This document shows positions 48,167 to 56,650 of a DNA stretch of 64,000 nucleotides, one piece after another. A program made the translations under genes and the position numbers. This DNA is from Rhizobium aethiopicum. GTDB taxonomy: Bacteria > Pseudomonadota > Alphaproteobacteria > Rhizobiales > Rhizobiaceae. The first letter of the stretch is position 1. Every line of letters starts with the position of its first letter. The notes below the pieces were generated by a model, which saw only the letters and a list, made by a program, of their open reading frames with translations, had not been told where the DNA came from and ran no database searches. Where the stretch lies: the NCBI RefSeq assembly GCF_014197535.1, contig NZ_JACIFV010000004.1:124001-188000 (forward strand), in the 5' to 3' direction.

Positions 48167-49111
48167 GTGAAGCATACGTTCATCGCAACCATTCTTGCCG
48201 CCGCAATCGCGCTGCCGGCCTATGCGGCCGACTACACCATCATCGCGCCGGCCGCTCCCGGCGGCGGCTGGGATCAGACGGCCCGTTCGCTGCAGGCTGC
48301 GCTGCAGCAGGAGAAGATCGCCGGCAACGTACAGGTCCAGAACGTTCCCGGCGCCGGCGGCACCATCGGCCTTGCGCAGTTTGCCAGCCAGGCTGCCGGC
48401 AACCCGAATTCGCTGATCGTCGGCGGCTATGTCATGGTCGGCGCCATCCTCACCAACAAATCGCCGGTGACGCTCAAGGATGTGACGCCGATTGCCCGTC
48501 TGACCGGCGAATATGAGGCCATTGTCGTTCCCGCCGCGTCCGAGATCAAGACGATGGCCGATCTGGTCGCGGCGCTGAAGAAGGATCCGGGCTCGGTTTC
48601 CTGGGGCGGCGGCTCGGCCGGCGGCACCGACCACATCACCGCAGGACTGATTGCCAAGGCTTCCGGCGTCGACCCGACGAAGATCAACTATGTCGCCTTC
48701 TCTGGCGGCGGTGAAGCGCTCGCAGCCATTCTCGGCAACCAGGTCACAGCCGGCGTTTCGAGCTACAGCGAGTTCGAATCGCAGGTGAAAGCAGGCATGC
48801 TGCGTCTCCTCGCCGTTTCCAGCGACAAGCGCATCGACGGTGTCGATGCCCCGACGCTGAAGGAAGCCGGCACCGACGTCAGCATCCAGAATTGGCGCAT
48901 GGTTGCCGCAGCCCCCGGCCTGTCGGACGACGAGGTCGCCAAGATCACTGCCGATTTCGAGAAGCTGCACAGCTCTGCCACCTGGCAGGAGACCCTGAAG
49001 ACCAAGGGCTGGGGCGACACCTATCTTTCCGGCGATGCCTTCAAGGCGCAGCTCGAAAAGGACGTCTCCGCTACCGAGGGCATTCTTAAAGAGATCGGAC
49101 TTGTTCAATGA
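48167..49111 (+). CDS. tctC: Tripartite tricarboxylate transporter substrate-binding protein
   Basis: TctC (Bug family) captures citrate or related acids in the periplasm. The 314 residues have a signal peptide (about 1-21), then IIAPAAPGGGWDQTARSLQA, NVPGAGGTIGLAQFA and GGGSAGGTDHITAGLIAK, all typical. The start is GTG with GGAGGA seven bases upstream. It opens the tctCBA operon, and the 293-bp region before it contains no other gene I can support. Confidence 0.95.
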   Translation: MKHTFIATILAAAIALPAYAADYTIIAPAAPGGGWDQTARSLQAALQQEKIAGNVQVQNVPGAGGTIGLAQFASQAAGNPNSLIVGGYVMVGAILTNKSPVTLKDVTPIARLTGEYEAIVVPAASEIKTMADLVAALKKDPGSVSWGGGSAGGTDHITAGLIAKASGVDPTKINYVAFSGGGEALAAILGNQVTAGVSSYSEFESQVKAGMLRLLAVSSDKRIDGVDAPTLKEAGTDVSIQNWRMVAAAPGLSDDEVAKITADFEKLHSSATWQETLKTKGWGDTYLSGDAFKAQLEKDVSATEGILKEIGLVQ

Positions 49112-49599
49112 GCGAGGATAAGGCCTCCTCGGCAACCACACGCCGCCCTGATTGGGCGGCGTTCATCATTGCCGTTTTCCTCTTCGCCATCGCGGGTGTG
49201 ATGGCCTGGGATGCAACGCATCTGAAAACGATAGCACAGTACGCCCGCATCGGTCCGGCAACGGTGCCTGAGGTGGTGGCGTTCGGGCTCTTCTGTCTTG
49301 GCATCTGGACCGTCGCCGAAGCCTGGCGTGGCGAGTTTCCGGAACGAGACAAGCAAGAAGTGGCGCCCGTCATCTGGATCGTCGCCGGTCTCGCCTGCCA
49401 GATGCTGCTTCTGCGCGTTGCCGGCTTCTCGATTGCGACCGGTATACTGTTTGCGCTGACCGCACGCGGCTTCGGAAAACGCAAGCTCTGGATCTCGCTG
49501 CCGATCGGCATCGTTTTCAGCTTCGTCGTCTGGTCGATCTTCTCGCAGCTCCTACAGCTGACGCTGCCGGCCGGGCCGCTCGAACATCTGTTCTTCTGA
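49108..49599 (+). CDS. tctB: Tripartite tricarboxylate transporter small membrane subunit
   Basis: TctB is the four-helix subunit that partners TctA. The 163 residues carry hydrophobic segments near 13-30, 48-68, 85-105 and 120-150, with ARIGPATVPEVVAFGLFCLG as the family-type region. Its ATG overlaps the tctC stop as ATGA. Confidence 0.92.
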   Translation: MSEDKASSATTRRPDWAAFIIAVFLFAIAGVMAWDATHLKTIAQYARIGPATVPEVVAFGLFCLGIWTVAEAWRGEFPERDKQEVAPVIWIVAGLACQMLLLRVAGFSIATGILFALTARGFGKRKLWISLPIGIVFSFVVWSIFSQLLQLTLPAGPLEHLFF

Positions 49600-49686
49600 C
49601 CGCGCGGGACGCGCTGTCAGCTCTTTTGATTTTTCGCGGCGACCGATTGCGAAGGCACGGACGAGAGCGCCGCCTGGGACACCAAG

Positions 49687-51204
49687 ATGAGCACATTCGA
49701 ATTCCTATGGCAGGGTATCCTGGTTGCGATGCAGCCGATGAACCTGGTTTATGCGCTGGTCGGCGTGACGCTCGGCACTGCCGTCGGCGTCTTGCCCGGC
49801 ATAGGCCCGGCGCTCACCGTGGCACTGCTGTTGCCGGCCACCTACAAGCTCGATCCGGGCGGCTCGCTGATCATGTTCGCCGGCATCTATTACGGCGGCA
49901 TGTACGGCGGTTCGACGACGTCGATCCTGCTCAACACGCCGGGTGAAAGCGCCTCGATCGTCACCGCGCTCGAAGGCAACAAGATGGCGCGGGCCGGGCG
50001 CGGCGGACCCGCATTGGCGACGGCAGCGATCGGCTCCTTCGTCGCCGGCCTCATCGCCACGCTCGGACTCGCCTTCATCGCGCCCTACATTGTCAAGCTG
50101 GCGCTGGTCTTCGGGCCGCGGGAATATTTCGCGCTGATGGTGCTCGCCTTCGTTACCGTCTCCTCGGCTTTTGGAGATTCGGCGCTTCGAGGCCTGACCG
50201 CGCTGTTCATCGGTTTCGCGCTTGCCATGGTCGGCATCGACCAGCAGACGGGACAGGCCAGGCTTTCCTTCGGCATTCCCGACCTGCTCGACGGCGTCGA
50301 AGTGACGACGCTGGCGGTGGCGATGTTCGCGATCGGCGAGACGCTCTATATCGCAGCGCAGGGCAACCGGGTCGCGGAGCAAGTGGAGGCGGTCAAGGGT
50401 TCGCTCTGGATGAACGCACAGGACTGGTCGCGCTCCTGGAAGCCTTGGCTTCGCGGCACGCTGATCGGTTTCCCGATCGGCGCGATGCCGGCGGGCGGCG
50501 CTGAAATCGGCACGTTCCTGTCCTACTCGACCGAAAAGCGGCTGGCGAAGAACCCGGAAGAATTCGGCCATGGCGCGATCGAAGGCGTGGCCGGTCCCGA
50601 GGCGGCGAACAATGCCTCAGCCGCCGGCACGCTGGTGCCGCTCCTGACCCTCGGCCTGCCGACGACGGCGACGGCGGCGATCATGCTCGCCGGTTTCCAG
50701 CAATACGGGCTGCAGCCCGGGCCGCTCCTGTTTGCCACCAATCCGCAGCTCGTCTGGGGGCTGATCGCCAGCCTGCTCATCGCCAATGCGATGCTGCTCG
50801 TCCTCAACCTGCCGATGATCGGGCTCTGGGTGCGGCTGCTGACCATTCCGAAGCCGTGGCTCTATGCCGGCATCCTGCTGTTTGCGACGCTCGGAACGAT
50901 CGGCGCCAACCCTTCGGTGTTCGAACTCGGCATGCTGCTCGCCTTCGGCCTGCTCGGCTATGTGATGCGGCTCTTCGGCTATCCGATCGCACCTGCCGTC
51001 GTCGGCCTCATCCTCGGGCCGCTGGCCGAGCAGCAGCTGCGCCGCGCACTGGCGATCAGCCAGGGCGATGTGACGACGCTGGTGATGTCACCGATCGCGG
51101 CAGGCCTGCTCATCGTTGCGGCGGCTGCCTTCCTGATCCCGCTGATCCTGCGCATCCGCGGTCGGGGCCAGGTGCTGTCGCAGCTGGCGGCAAACGAAGA
51201 CTAG
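49687..51204 (+). CDS. tctA: Tripartite tricarboxylate transporter large membrane subunit
   Basis: TctA forms the ion-coupled transport channel. The 505 residues hold about 12 helices, with the conserved [38 protein letters not shown] and [19 protein letters not shown] segments. It follows tctB by 87 bp and is followed by a strong terminator, closing the operon. Confidence 0.95.
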   Translation: MSTFEFLWQGILVAMQPMNLVYALVGVTLGTAVGVLPGIGPALTVALLLPATYKLDPGGSLIMFAGIYYGGMYGGSTTSILLNTPGESASIVTALEGNKMARAGRGGPALATAAIGSFVAGLIATLGLAFIAPYIVKLALVFGPREYFALMVLAFVTVSSAFGDSALRGLTALFIGFALAMVGIDQQTGQARLSFGIPDLLDGVEVTTLAVAMFAIGETLYIAAQGNRVAEQVEAVKGSLWMNAQDWSRSWKPWLRGTLIGFPIGAMPAGGAEIGTFLSYSTEKRLAKNPEEFGHGAIEGVAGPEAANNASAAGTLVPLLTLGLPTTATAAIMLAGFQQYGLQPGPLLFATNPQLVWGLIASLLIANAMLLVLNLPMIGLWVRLLTIPKPWLYAGILLFATLGTIGANPSVFELGMLLAFGLLGYVMRLFGYPIAPAVVGLILGPLAEQQLRRALAISQGDVTTLVMSPIAAGLLIVAAAAFLIPLILRIRGRGQVLSQLAANED

Positions 51205-51232
51205 AAGAAAAAGACAACCTTACCCCTGCCTG

Positions 51233-51272
51233 GAGGCCGGCCATGGAACCATGCGCCGGCCTCTTCTTTTTG
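51233..51272 (+). terminator. Intrinsic terminator after tctA
   Basis: GAGGCCGGC (51233-51241) pairs perfectly with GCCGGCCTC (51255-51263), with further CATGG/CCATG pairing inside, followed by a T-rich run TTCTTTTT. It lies 28 bp after the tctA stop. Confidence 0.92.
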
Positions 51273-51361
51273 CATGGCTGCGGTGATTTTACATGCATTG
51301 TCGATGCGACAGCGCACTGCCATCTATGAGTGGTCAATCATAAAGCAAGAGGAACAGGACA

Positions 51362-51532
51362 ATGTCCGCCATACGAAATTCAGTCCACGCCGGCTTCCTG
51401 GGCCGCGCATTTGCTGCGCTGAGCGCCGCCAACGCCGTCAGCGCCGCTGTCGAAGCCGGCCGTCGTCCGCGCGCCCGCGACCTCAAGGAGCTTGGCATCG
51501 ATCCGGCTTCGTTCGGTCAGGTCATCCGCTAA
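51362..51532 (+). CDS. Small 56-residue protein, DUF1127-like character
   Basis: An ATG with GAGGAACAGGAC upstream opens a 56-codon frame. The protein has an Ala-rich helix and a basic C-terminal part RRPRARDLKELGIDPASFGQ, recalling the small Arg-rich DUF1127 proteins of alphaproteobacteria, some of which bind RNA or control phosphate and carbon metabolism. It has its own hairpin terminator. The family match is a resemblance only; the gene itself is well supported by its signals. Confidence 0.6.
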   Translation: MSAIRNSVHAGFLGRAFAALSAANAVSAAVEAGRRPRARDLKELGIDPASFGQVIR

Positions 51533-51559
51533 GCCGTTCAAGGCATGCAGGAATGAAAC

Positions 51560-51592
51560 AGCCCGCAACCGGATGGTCGCGGGCTTATTTAT
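51560..51592 (+). terminator. Terminator after the small 56-residue gene
   Basis: AGCCCGC (51560-51566) pairs with GCGGGCT (51579-51585), with ACC/GGT pairing inside, followed by TATTTAT. The T-run is imperfect, so strength is uncertain. Confidence 0.65.
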
Positions 51593-51645
51593 GTCGGAGT
51601 AGCCGCAACGCTGAGGCGCGTTGCGACCTTTAATTGTCTGCCACG

Positions 51646-52737
51646 TCAGGCGTGCAGTTCTTCCCGCCGGTCGGCGTGATCTTCTGCCCGCTCGCGCTTG
51701 TTGTGGCGAATGGACGACCAGAGCGACAGGCCAATCAGAGCCGCGCCGCCGAGACCGGTGATCACTTCGGGAATGTGCACCAGGGTTTGCGCATACATGA
51801 TCACTGCGAGGATCAGGATGGCGTAGAAGGCGCCATGTTCGAGATAGCGGTATTCGGCAAGCGTTCCCTTCTCCACCAGCATGATCGTCATCGAGCGCAC
51901 ATACATGGCGCCGATGCCGAGGCCGATCGCGATGACGAAGAGGTTCTGCGTCAAGGCGAAGGCGCCGATGACGCCGTCGAAGGAGAAGCTGGCATCCAGC
52001 ACCTCGAGATAGATGAAGGCGCCCAGGCCGCCCTTGGCGGCAGCGCTCATCGTCTGCTGCGACGCATCGAGCAGTTCGCCGACGACCTCGACGGCGAGGA
52101 AGGTGAGCAGGCCGTAGATGGCGCAGTGGACGAAGATGCTGGCTTCCTCGCCGCCGATCAGCCAGGAGAAGACAAGCATCAGCGTCAGCACGAAGGCGAT
52201 TTCGATGCCCCTGATGGTGGCCGAGCGCGCCATCACCTTTTCAAGGCCGCGAAGCCAATGGATCTTCTTCTCATGATCGAAGAAATAGCTGAGGCCGACC
52301 ATCATCAGAAAGGTGCCGCCGAAAGCGGCGATCGGCAGATGCGCATCGTTCATGATGCGGGCATATTCCTCAGGTTCGCGGGCGGCCAGCACCAGAGCAT
52401 CCCAGGGGCCGATGCGTGCCGCGATGGCGACGATCGCCAACGGAAAGACAATGCGCATGCCGAAGACGGCAATGATGATGCCCCAGGTAAGGAAGCGCTT
52501 CTGCCAGACCGGCGTCATCTCCTTCAGTTTGTTGGCATTGACGATGGCATTGTCGAAGGAGAGCGAAATCTCCAGCACCGCAAGCACGGCACAGATGAAG
52601 AAGACGGTCGCCATGCCGCCGATCGTGCCGGTCGTCTGCCAACCAAGCACGGCGCCGAGAATAAGACCGAGGACCGTGACGATGAAAGCCCAGCGGAAGT
52701 AGCCGAGCGAGGATTTAGTGGTCTGAGATTGGTTCAT
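51646..52737 (-). CDS. DUF475 / TerC-superfamily integral membrane protein
   Basis: The 363-residue protein has about nine membrane helices and the two TerC-type acidic helix motifs: SLSFDNAIVNANKL near residue 60 and ASFSFDGVIGAFALT near 250. TerC relatives are implicated in metal (notably manganese) export and tellurite resistance; DUF475 itself has no firm function. The ATG at 52737 has GAGGTG upstream. A long 5' leader with hairpins precedes it, which could be regulatory. Confidence 0.87.
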   Translation of the reverse strand: MNQSQTTKSSLGYFRWAFIVTVLGLILGAVLGWQTTGTIGGMATVFFICAVLAVLEISLSFDNAIVNANKLKEMTPVWQKRFLTWGIIIAVFGMRIVFPLAIVAIAARIGPWDALVLAAREPEEYARIMNDAHLPIAAFGGTFLMMVGLSYFFDHEKKIHWLRGLEKVMARSATIRGIEIAFVLTLMLVFSWLIGGEEASIFVHCAIYGLLTFLAVEVVGELLDASQQTMSAAAKGGLGAFIYLEVLDASFSFDGVIGAFALTQNLFVIAIGLGIGAMYVRSMTIMLVEKGTLAEYRYLEHGAFYAILILAVIMYAQTLVHIPEVITGLGGAALIGLSLWSSIRHNKRERAEDHADRREELHA

Positions 52738-53085
52738 GGCCGCACCTCGCGGCCGCAAAGCGTGTTGGAGAGGGTGGAGATACTATAAAAACGCGGCATG
52801 CCACAACGGGCATGCCGACGAGGCATGGTGAGCTTTTTCATCGATGAAAAATCCGCCGGCTGAGCTGCAGGCGGTACCGACATCACGAGAGCGCCGTAAA
52901 AACTCTCGCCAGAGGGGCCCGGCACCAATGTTCCCCGTAGCCGATGTCCGGAAGGCTGCGGGATACGCCCTAGGTAATCTACTTCCCGAACCAGTCAAGG
53001 CCAAACGCGCCAAAGAAAACGGCAAATTTTCGGGAACCATTGGGGGCCCCGCTCGTTAAACCCTGGTTGAGCTGAAAGGAGGCCG
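52738..53085. other. 348-bp divergent intergenic region with hairpins
   Basis: No gene is supported here. Next to the DUF475 start is a perfect 9-bp inverted repeat, CGGCATGCC (52794-52802) and GGCATGCCG (52809-52817), with a six-base loop. Further out on the minus strand are a CGAGAG/CTCTCG hairpin and a GGGAAGTAG motif (52991-52983), which loosely recalls the yybP-ykoY manganese riboswitch. Promoters for both flanking genes must lie here. Confidence 0.5.
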
Positions 53086-53088
53086 ATG

Positions 53089-53316
53089 ATGCACACTTCG
53101 ACCCATGTTCCCGACAAGCGCACGGAGGCATCCGACCGCATGAAGCGGGCGAAACCGAATCGCATGCAGAAGGCACAGGTGCTGCCGCCACATCATGTCG
53201 ACCTGACGCTGACGCCCGGCGTCATCCACGACATTCACGTGCCGGCGCATGTGACCGGCGCGGACCTTTCCAAAGGTGGTCCCGACATTAAGAGTCATGC
53301 GAAAACGAAGAAATAA
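53089..53316 (+). CDS. Small hypothetical protein (75-76 residues)
   Basis: A strong AAGGAGG lies just before two consecutive ATG codons (53086, 53089), so translation is very likely. The protein is hydrophilic, rich in His, Lys and Pro, without membrane segments or a signal peptide, and I do not recognise a family. It runs in the same direction as the next small gene. Confidence 0.6.
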   Translation: MHTSTHVPDKRTEASDRMKRAKPNRMQKAQVLPPHHVDLTLTPGVIHDIHVPAHVTGADLSKGGPDIKSHAKTKK

Positions 53317-53351
53317 CGGCTCTTCCGAAGGCCTCTTCGGCGTACTGACGT

Positions 53352-53381
53352 CGATTTGAAACAGGGCGATTTGAAACAGGG
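53352..53381 (+). repeat. Perfect 15-bp tandem duplication
   Basis: CGATTTGAAACAGGG occurs twice back to back immediately before the ribosome-binding region of the following small gene. The second copy supplies the GGG of GGGTGAG, so the duplication repeats a potential ribosome site. Confidence 0.8.
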
Positions 53382-53391
53382 TGAGAAACAT

Positions 53392-53571
53392 ATGACAATG
53401 AACTTTGTGGCCCGGGATATTGTTATCCGGCACGAAAATGAATGGCAGGCCATCCGCGAGGGGGCCGACAATCGCATCGAGATCGGCAAACGCAAACAGC
53501 CGGTCGCTTCGCCGATCAGCGGCGTGGCATCGGCCGGAAAAAACGAGCCTTCGGCCGTCAATCCGGAATAA
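53392..53571 (+). CDS. Small hypothetical protein (59 residues)
   Basis: The frame begins MTMNFVARDIVIRHENEWQA and is hydrophilic throughout. GGGTGAG precedes the ATG at 53392; an upstream in-frame ATG at 53356 lies inside the tandem repeat and is less likely. I do not recognise the family. The conserved-looking N-terminus and good spacing favour a real gene, but confidence is moderate. Confidence 0.5.
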   Translation: MTMNFVARDIVIRHENEWQAIREGADNRIEIGKRKQPVASPISGVASAGKNEPSAVNPE

Positions 53572-53731
53572 GCGGAAGAAAGTTTTGCAGAGATAGGCGC
53601 TCGGCGATGCCGGGCGTTTCGCTTTCTATCAGCCTTTGTGCCAATCAACACGCCGTTAAAGATAACGGCTGACGCCAACCTTTCGGAAAGGATTGGACAG
53701 CGATAATCCCGGCCTCACGGGATTCGGACAC

Positions 53732-54457
53732 ATGGCCAAGACAGCGACACGCGGCCGCCGCAGGGCGCCGGCGAGAGGAAAGAGCAGAGCGCGCAGCAGC
53801 GGTGGATTGCTGCCCTGGGCGGTGATCGGCATTGCCGCGATCGGCGGTATCGTCGCTCACGACAATTGGAAGAGGCTTCAGCCTTTGCTTGAACGGCAGT
53901 CGGCGCCGATCGCACGGGAAATGGCGGAGCCGAGACCAGTCGCCAGGAAGGATGTGCCGCCGAAACAGGTGGCGCTTGCCGCACCGACGCCGAGAGCCGC
54001 ACCGCCGACGCTGCAGGCGCAGCCGCTGCCGCCGGCGGCAATCCCGACGCCGGCCATTCAGCCGGTCAAGGCGGTGCCGGCCCCGGCCTCTCCCGGGGCT
54101 CAGCAGACGGCGACGGGCGCCTTCGGCTATTGCGGGCAGGGCGCGCACATCAATTGCGTCGGCGACGGCGGCGTCTTCTGGTACAAGGGCGAAAAGATCG
54201 TCATTGCCGATATGGCAAGCCCAGTGGCCGACCAGGCGCGCTGCGATGACGAACGCAGGGTGGCCTTCGCCGCGAAGCTGCGCCTGCTGGCGCTTCTGAA
54301 CGCCGGCCCCTTCACCATCGATGCCGCCGGAAAGACCGAGTCCTCAGGCGCGCCGCGGATCGTTTCGCGCGACGGGCGCTCTTTTGGCGTGCAGTTGATC
54401 AAGGAAGGGCTGGCGCGCCAGCCGGGGGCTGCCGGCGGCGCGTGGTGCGCCGCCTGA
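53732..54457 (+). CDS. Membrane-anchored nuclease-like (SNase-fold) protein
   Basis: A basic N-terminus and a single hydrophobic segment (about 27-43, LLPWAVIGIAAIGGIVA) are followed by a Pro/Ala-rich linker to about residue 125 and a C-terminal staphylococcal-nuclease-like domain (VGDGGVFWYKGEKIVIADMA, then ERRVAFAAKLRLLALLNAG and a final VQLIKEGLARQ). The usual SNase arginine in the RL-GID-APE motif is not visible, so catalysis is doubtful. The start is the ATG at 53732; the ribosome site is weak. It converges on the next gene with 6 bp between. Confidence 0.72.
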   Translation: MAKTATRGRRRAPARGKSRARSSGGLLPWAVIGIAAIGGIVAHDNWKRLQPLLERQSAPIAREMAEPRPVARKDVPPKQVALAAPTPRAAPPTLQAQPLPPAAIPTPAIQPVKAVPAPASPGAQQTATGAFGYCGQGAHINCVGDGGVFWYKGEKIVIADMASPVADQARCDDERRVAFAAKLRLLALLNAGPFTIDAAGKTESSGAPRIVSRDGRSFGVQLIKEGLARQPGAAGGAWCAA

Positions 54458-54463
54458 CGGGAG

Positions 54464-54958
54464 CTATTTTCCCTTTTTCACCAGCTTGCCGCCGGTGCGG
54501 AAGCTGCCGGTGAAGGAGGAGTCCTTGCTTTCGGCGGTGCATTCGATCGCGATCGGCTCGCCGGCATAGGGATTGCCGAAGGTGCAGAAGCCGGCGACCT
54601 TGACCTGGCCGGTCATCTTGTTGCCGACGCCCGTCGTGACGAGGCTCAACGGCAGGCGAGCATTGCCGTTGGAGGCTGGCTTGATGCCACTGCCATCGCC
54701 CTGGAAGCCGAGCGCCTTTCCATCTGAAGTGAAGATGAAGGTCACCGAACCGTTGGCCAGAGTGACGCTGGCAAGCTCGTTTTTGCAGCCCTTGGTGGCG
54801 TCAAATTTGGCGACGACCAGTCTGGCGCATTTGCCGGAAAGCGTAATGACGCCGGGAGCGCCGGGAAATGTCTCAGGCGGGGAGGCCGGCGCGGCGGCGG
54901 CTGGCAAGGCGAGGACGGCGGCAACAAGGCCGGCGACAACAAGCGCGGATAACTTCAT
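54464..54958 (-). CDS. Exported hypothetical protein
   Basis: The 164-residue protein has a clear signal peptide (MKLSALVVAGLVAAVLALPA, cleaved near AAA-AP). The mature part is beta-rich by appearance with four cysteines (GKCARLV, KGCKNEL, GFCTFG, IECTAES), which could form two disulfides. I do not recognise a family. The ATG at 54958 is chosen for the signal peptide. Confidence 0.7.
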   Translation of the reverse strand: MKLSALVVAGLVAAVLALPAAAAPASPPETFPGAPGVITLSGKCARLVVAKFDATKGCKNELASVTLANGSVTFIFTSDGKALGFQGDGSGIKPASNGNARLPLSLVTTGVGNKMTGQVKVAGFCTFGNPYAGEPIAIECTAESKDSSFTGSFRTGGKLVKKGK

Positions 54959-55559
54959 TTCGATCTCAAATCCCATGTCCTGGCGAGGCGAATCACCGCT
55001 TCACCTTCGATCCGCCATGGCATGGCTCTGTGTCCGAAATTTGGTTCCGTGCAGCATAAAGATTCCGCCGGTCGCCGACGGGCCGAACGTCGGCTGAGCT
55101 TGCTGGCTAAAAGGTCCAGCAACGGCATAATTTGCGGGACATCGGCAAGGGAGCGATGTGACGTCCAATAATGGCGGCGCTCATCAGCAATGGTATGCAA
55201 TTGATGCTCGAATGAGCGCGTCCTCATATGAGGGCGCGCCGCCATCTGCATGACTCGGGTAAAAACCGGACAGTTGCTTGCCTCTTTCACCGGTCGCTAT
55301 GGTGAAGATGGAAGTCAGGCCGCGGCGGGGGTGACGGCTTGCAAGTTCGTTCGAGCAGCACTTCGTGGGCGCAGGTGCCGTGGAAGCCCGGCGAGGCGAG
55401 GGGCGGAAAAACTGCGGCACTGCCGGTCGAGAGGCGAATGCCCCGTACGCCGGATCGGCAAAAATTCACATGGTTTTGTAACCGAAATTGGCTTGGCCAC
55501 TCTCAGGAGGCGCATCCCTGTGGGGCAAGGACAGTGGTCAACCGTCTATGCTCTGCAAA
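54959..55559. other. 601-bp region without a supported gene
   Basis: Several overlapping short frames exist on both strands, but none combines a ribosome site with protein-like composition. The region contains a 24-bp dyad (55216-55239, centred on CATATG, one T-G mismatch). It may hold the promoter of the exported-protein gene and decayed sequence. Confidence 0.5.
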
Positions 55560-55841
55560 TCACTCCAGAATAGCTTCCTTGCGCGCCACATTGCCGCTCA
55601 CATCGATGTCGCTGCCCAGCATCGCGCTGCCGGTCAGATCAACGCCGTAGTCCAGGAGGTTTTGCCGCGTCAGATGGAGCATCACCCGGCCAGCTTGCTC
55701 GACCGGCCTGCCTCGCAGGTGAGATACAACATATTCGGCAGTGACGGGGTAGCGTCCCTTGGGAAGGCTGATACCTTTTGCCAGCGAAATCTTGTCGTTG
55801 GACACCACGAGAGTTTTGCGTCGTTTAATGACCTGCGCCAC
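55560..55841 (-). CDS. Hypothetical protein (93 residues)
   Basis: A GTG start at 55841 has AGGAG eight bases upstream. The product is a soluble, basic N-terminal protein (MAQVIKRRKTLVVSNDKISL) with a middle segment YPVTAEYVVSHLRGRPVEQA. I recognise no family. It lies about 100 bp downstream of tRNA-Val, separated by a terminator, so it should have its own promoter. Confidence 0.6.
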   Translation of the reverse strand: MAQVIKRRKTLVVSNDKISLAKGISLPKGRYPVTAEYVVSHLRGRPVEQAGRVMLHLTRQNLLDYGVDLTGSAMLGSDIDVSGNVARKEAILE

Positions 55842-55890
55842 GCTGAGAACTCCTATTGGCAGATTTATCGAACCTGCGGGCCACTATGTC

Positions 55891-55922
55891 AAAAGGCCTC
55901 TCGATTTCTCGAAAGGCCTTTG
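55891..55922. terminator. Terminator downstream of tRNA-Val
   Basis: AAAAGGCCT at 55891-55899 pairs with AGGCCTTT at 55914-55921, with additional inner pairing of the TCGA units. On the minus strand the stem is followed by TTTTG, suiting the tRNA transcript; on the plus strand it is followed by GCTTTT. Confidence 0.8.
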
Positions 55923-55940
55923 CTTTTCAGCGAATTAGGA

Positions 55941-56015
<75 letters not shown>

Positions 56016-56099
56016 ATCCGATGGCGGCGCATAGATCACAAAACCTTCGGAGCCGTCAATAGGCTTTTTTCAGTTTTGTGACGCGCCGCCCGACAAGCC

Positions 56100-56462
56100 T
56101 TACGCGGCAAGCATTTTATTGACCTCATCGACGAGGTCGCGCAGGTGGAAAGGCTTGGAAAGGACCTTGGCATCCTTCGGCGCCTTCGAATCGGGGTTCA
56201 GCGCCACGGCGGCAAAACCGGTGATGAACATCACCTTCAGATCGGGATCGAGTTCGGTGGCCCGGCGCGCCAGCTCGATGCCATCCATTTCGGGCATGAC
56301 GATATCGGTCAAGAGCAGAGAAAACGGCTCCTCGCGCAGCCGGTCATAGGCGCTGGCGCCGTTGTCGTAAGAAAGGACCTTGTAGCCGGCCTTTTCGAGC
56401 GCTTTCACCAGGAAACGGCGCATATCATTGTCGTCTTCGGCGAGAAGTATCTTCTGAGTCAT
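56100..56462 (-). CDS. cpdR: CpdR-type single-domain response regulator
   Basis: The 120 residues form a receiver domain only: acidic pocket at LLAEDDNDMRR, phosphorylated Asp53 in LLLTDIVMPEMDG, Thr in MFITGF, Lys in VLSKPFHLRDLV. The ALNPDSKAPKDAKVLSKPFH stretch is characteristic of CpdR. In Caulobacter and Sinorhizobium unphosphorylated CpdR recruits ClpXP to the pole for regulated proteolysis, and phosphorylation through CckA-ChpT switches it off. A TTG directly before the ATG is an alternative start. Assignment is from sequence resemblance. Confidence 0.9.
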   Translation of the reverse strand: MTQKILLAEDDNDMRRFLVKALEKAGYKVLSYDNGASAYDRLREEPFSLLLTDIVMPEMDGIELARRATELDPDLKVMFITGFAAVALNPDSKAPKDAKVLSKPFHLRDLVDEVNKMLAA

Positions 56463-56650
56463 CAATCCAGACCGCTAATCAATAGGTTTTGGGTGGGCTG
56501 CCAGCCGTCTACACTAGTCTTTGCCCGGTAAACAACCGGTGAATTGCCTGTGCGTGATGGTCATCCCTTCTACATAGTATGGACTTGAGGGCGGGCAACT
56601 GGCAACATGAACGAAGCAGCCAGTTCATGACATGGTAAAGAGGGCCGAAA

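Noticed and set aside
52844..53059. Plus-strand frame of 71 codons upstream of the small genes
   Set aside because: No ribosome site and no protein character, and it overlaps the structured leader of the DUF475 gene.
54955..55290. A 111-codon minus-strand frame as a gene
   Set aside because: It runs into the exported-protein gene start, has no ribosome site, and its composition is not protein-like; the signal-peptide gene is the better reading.
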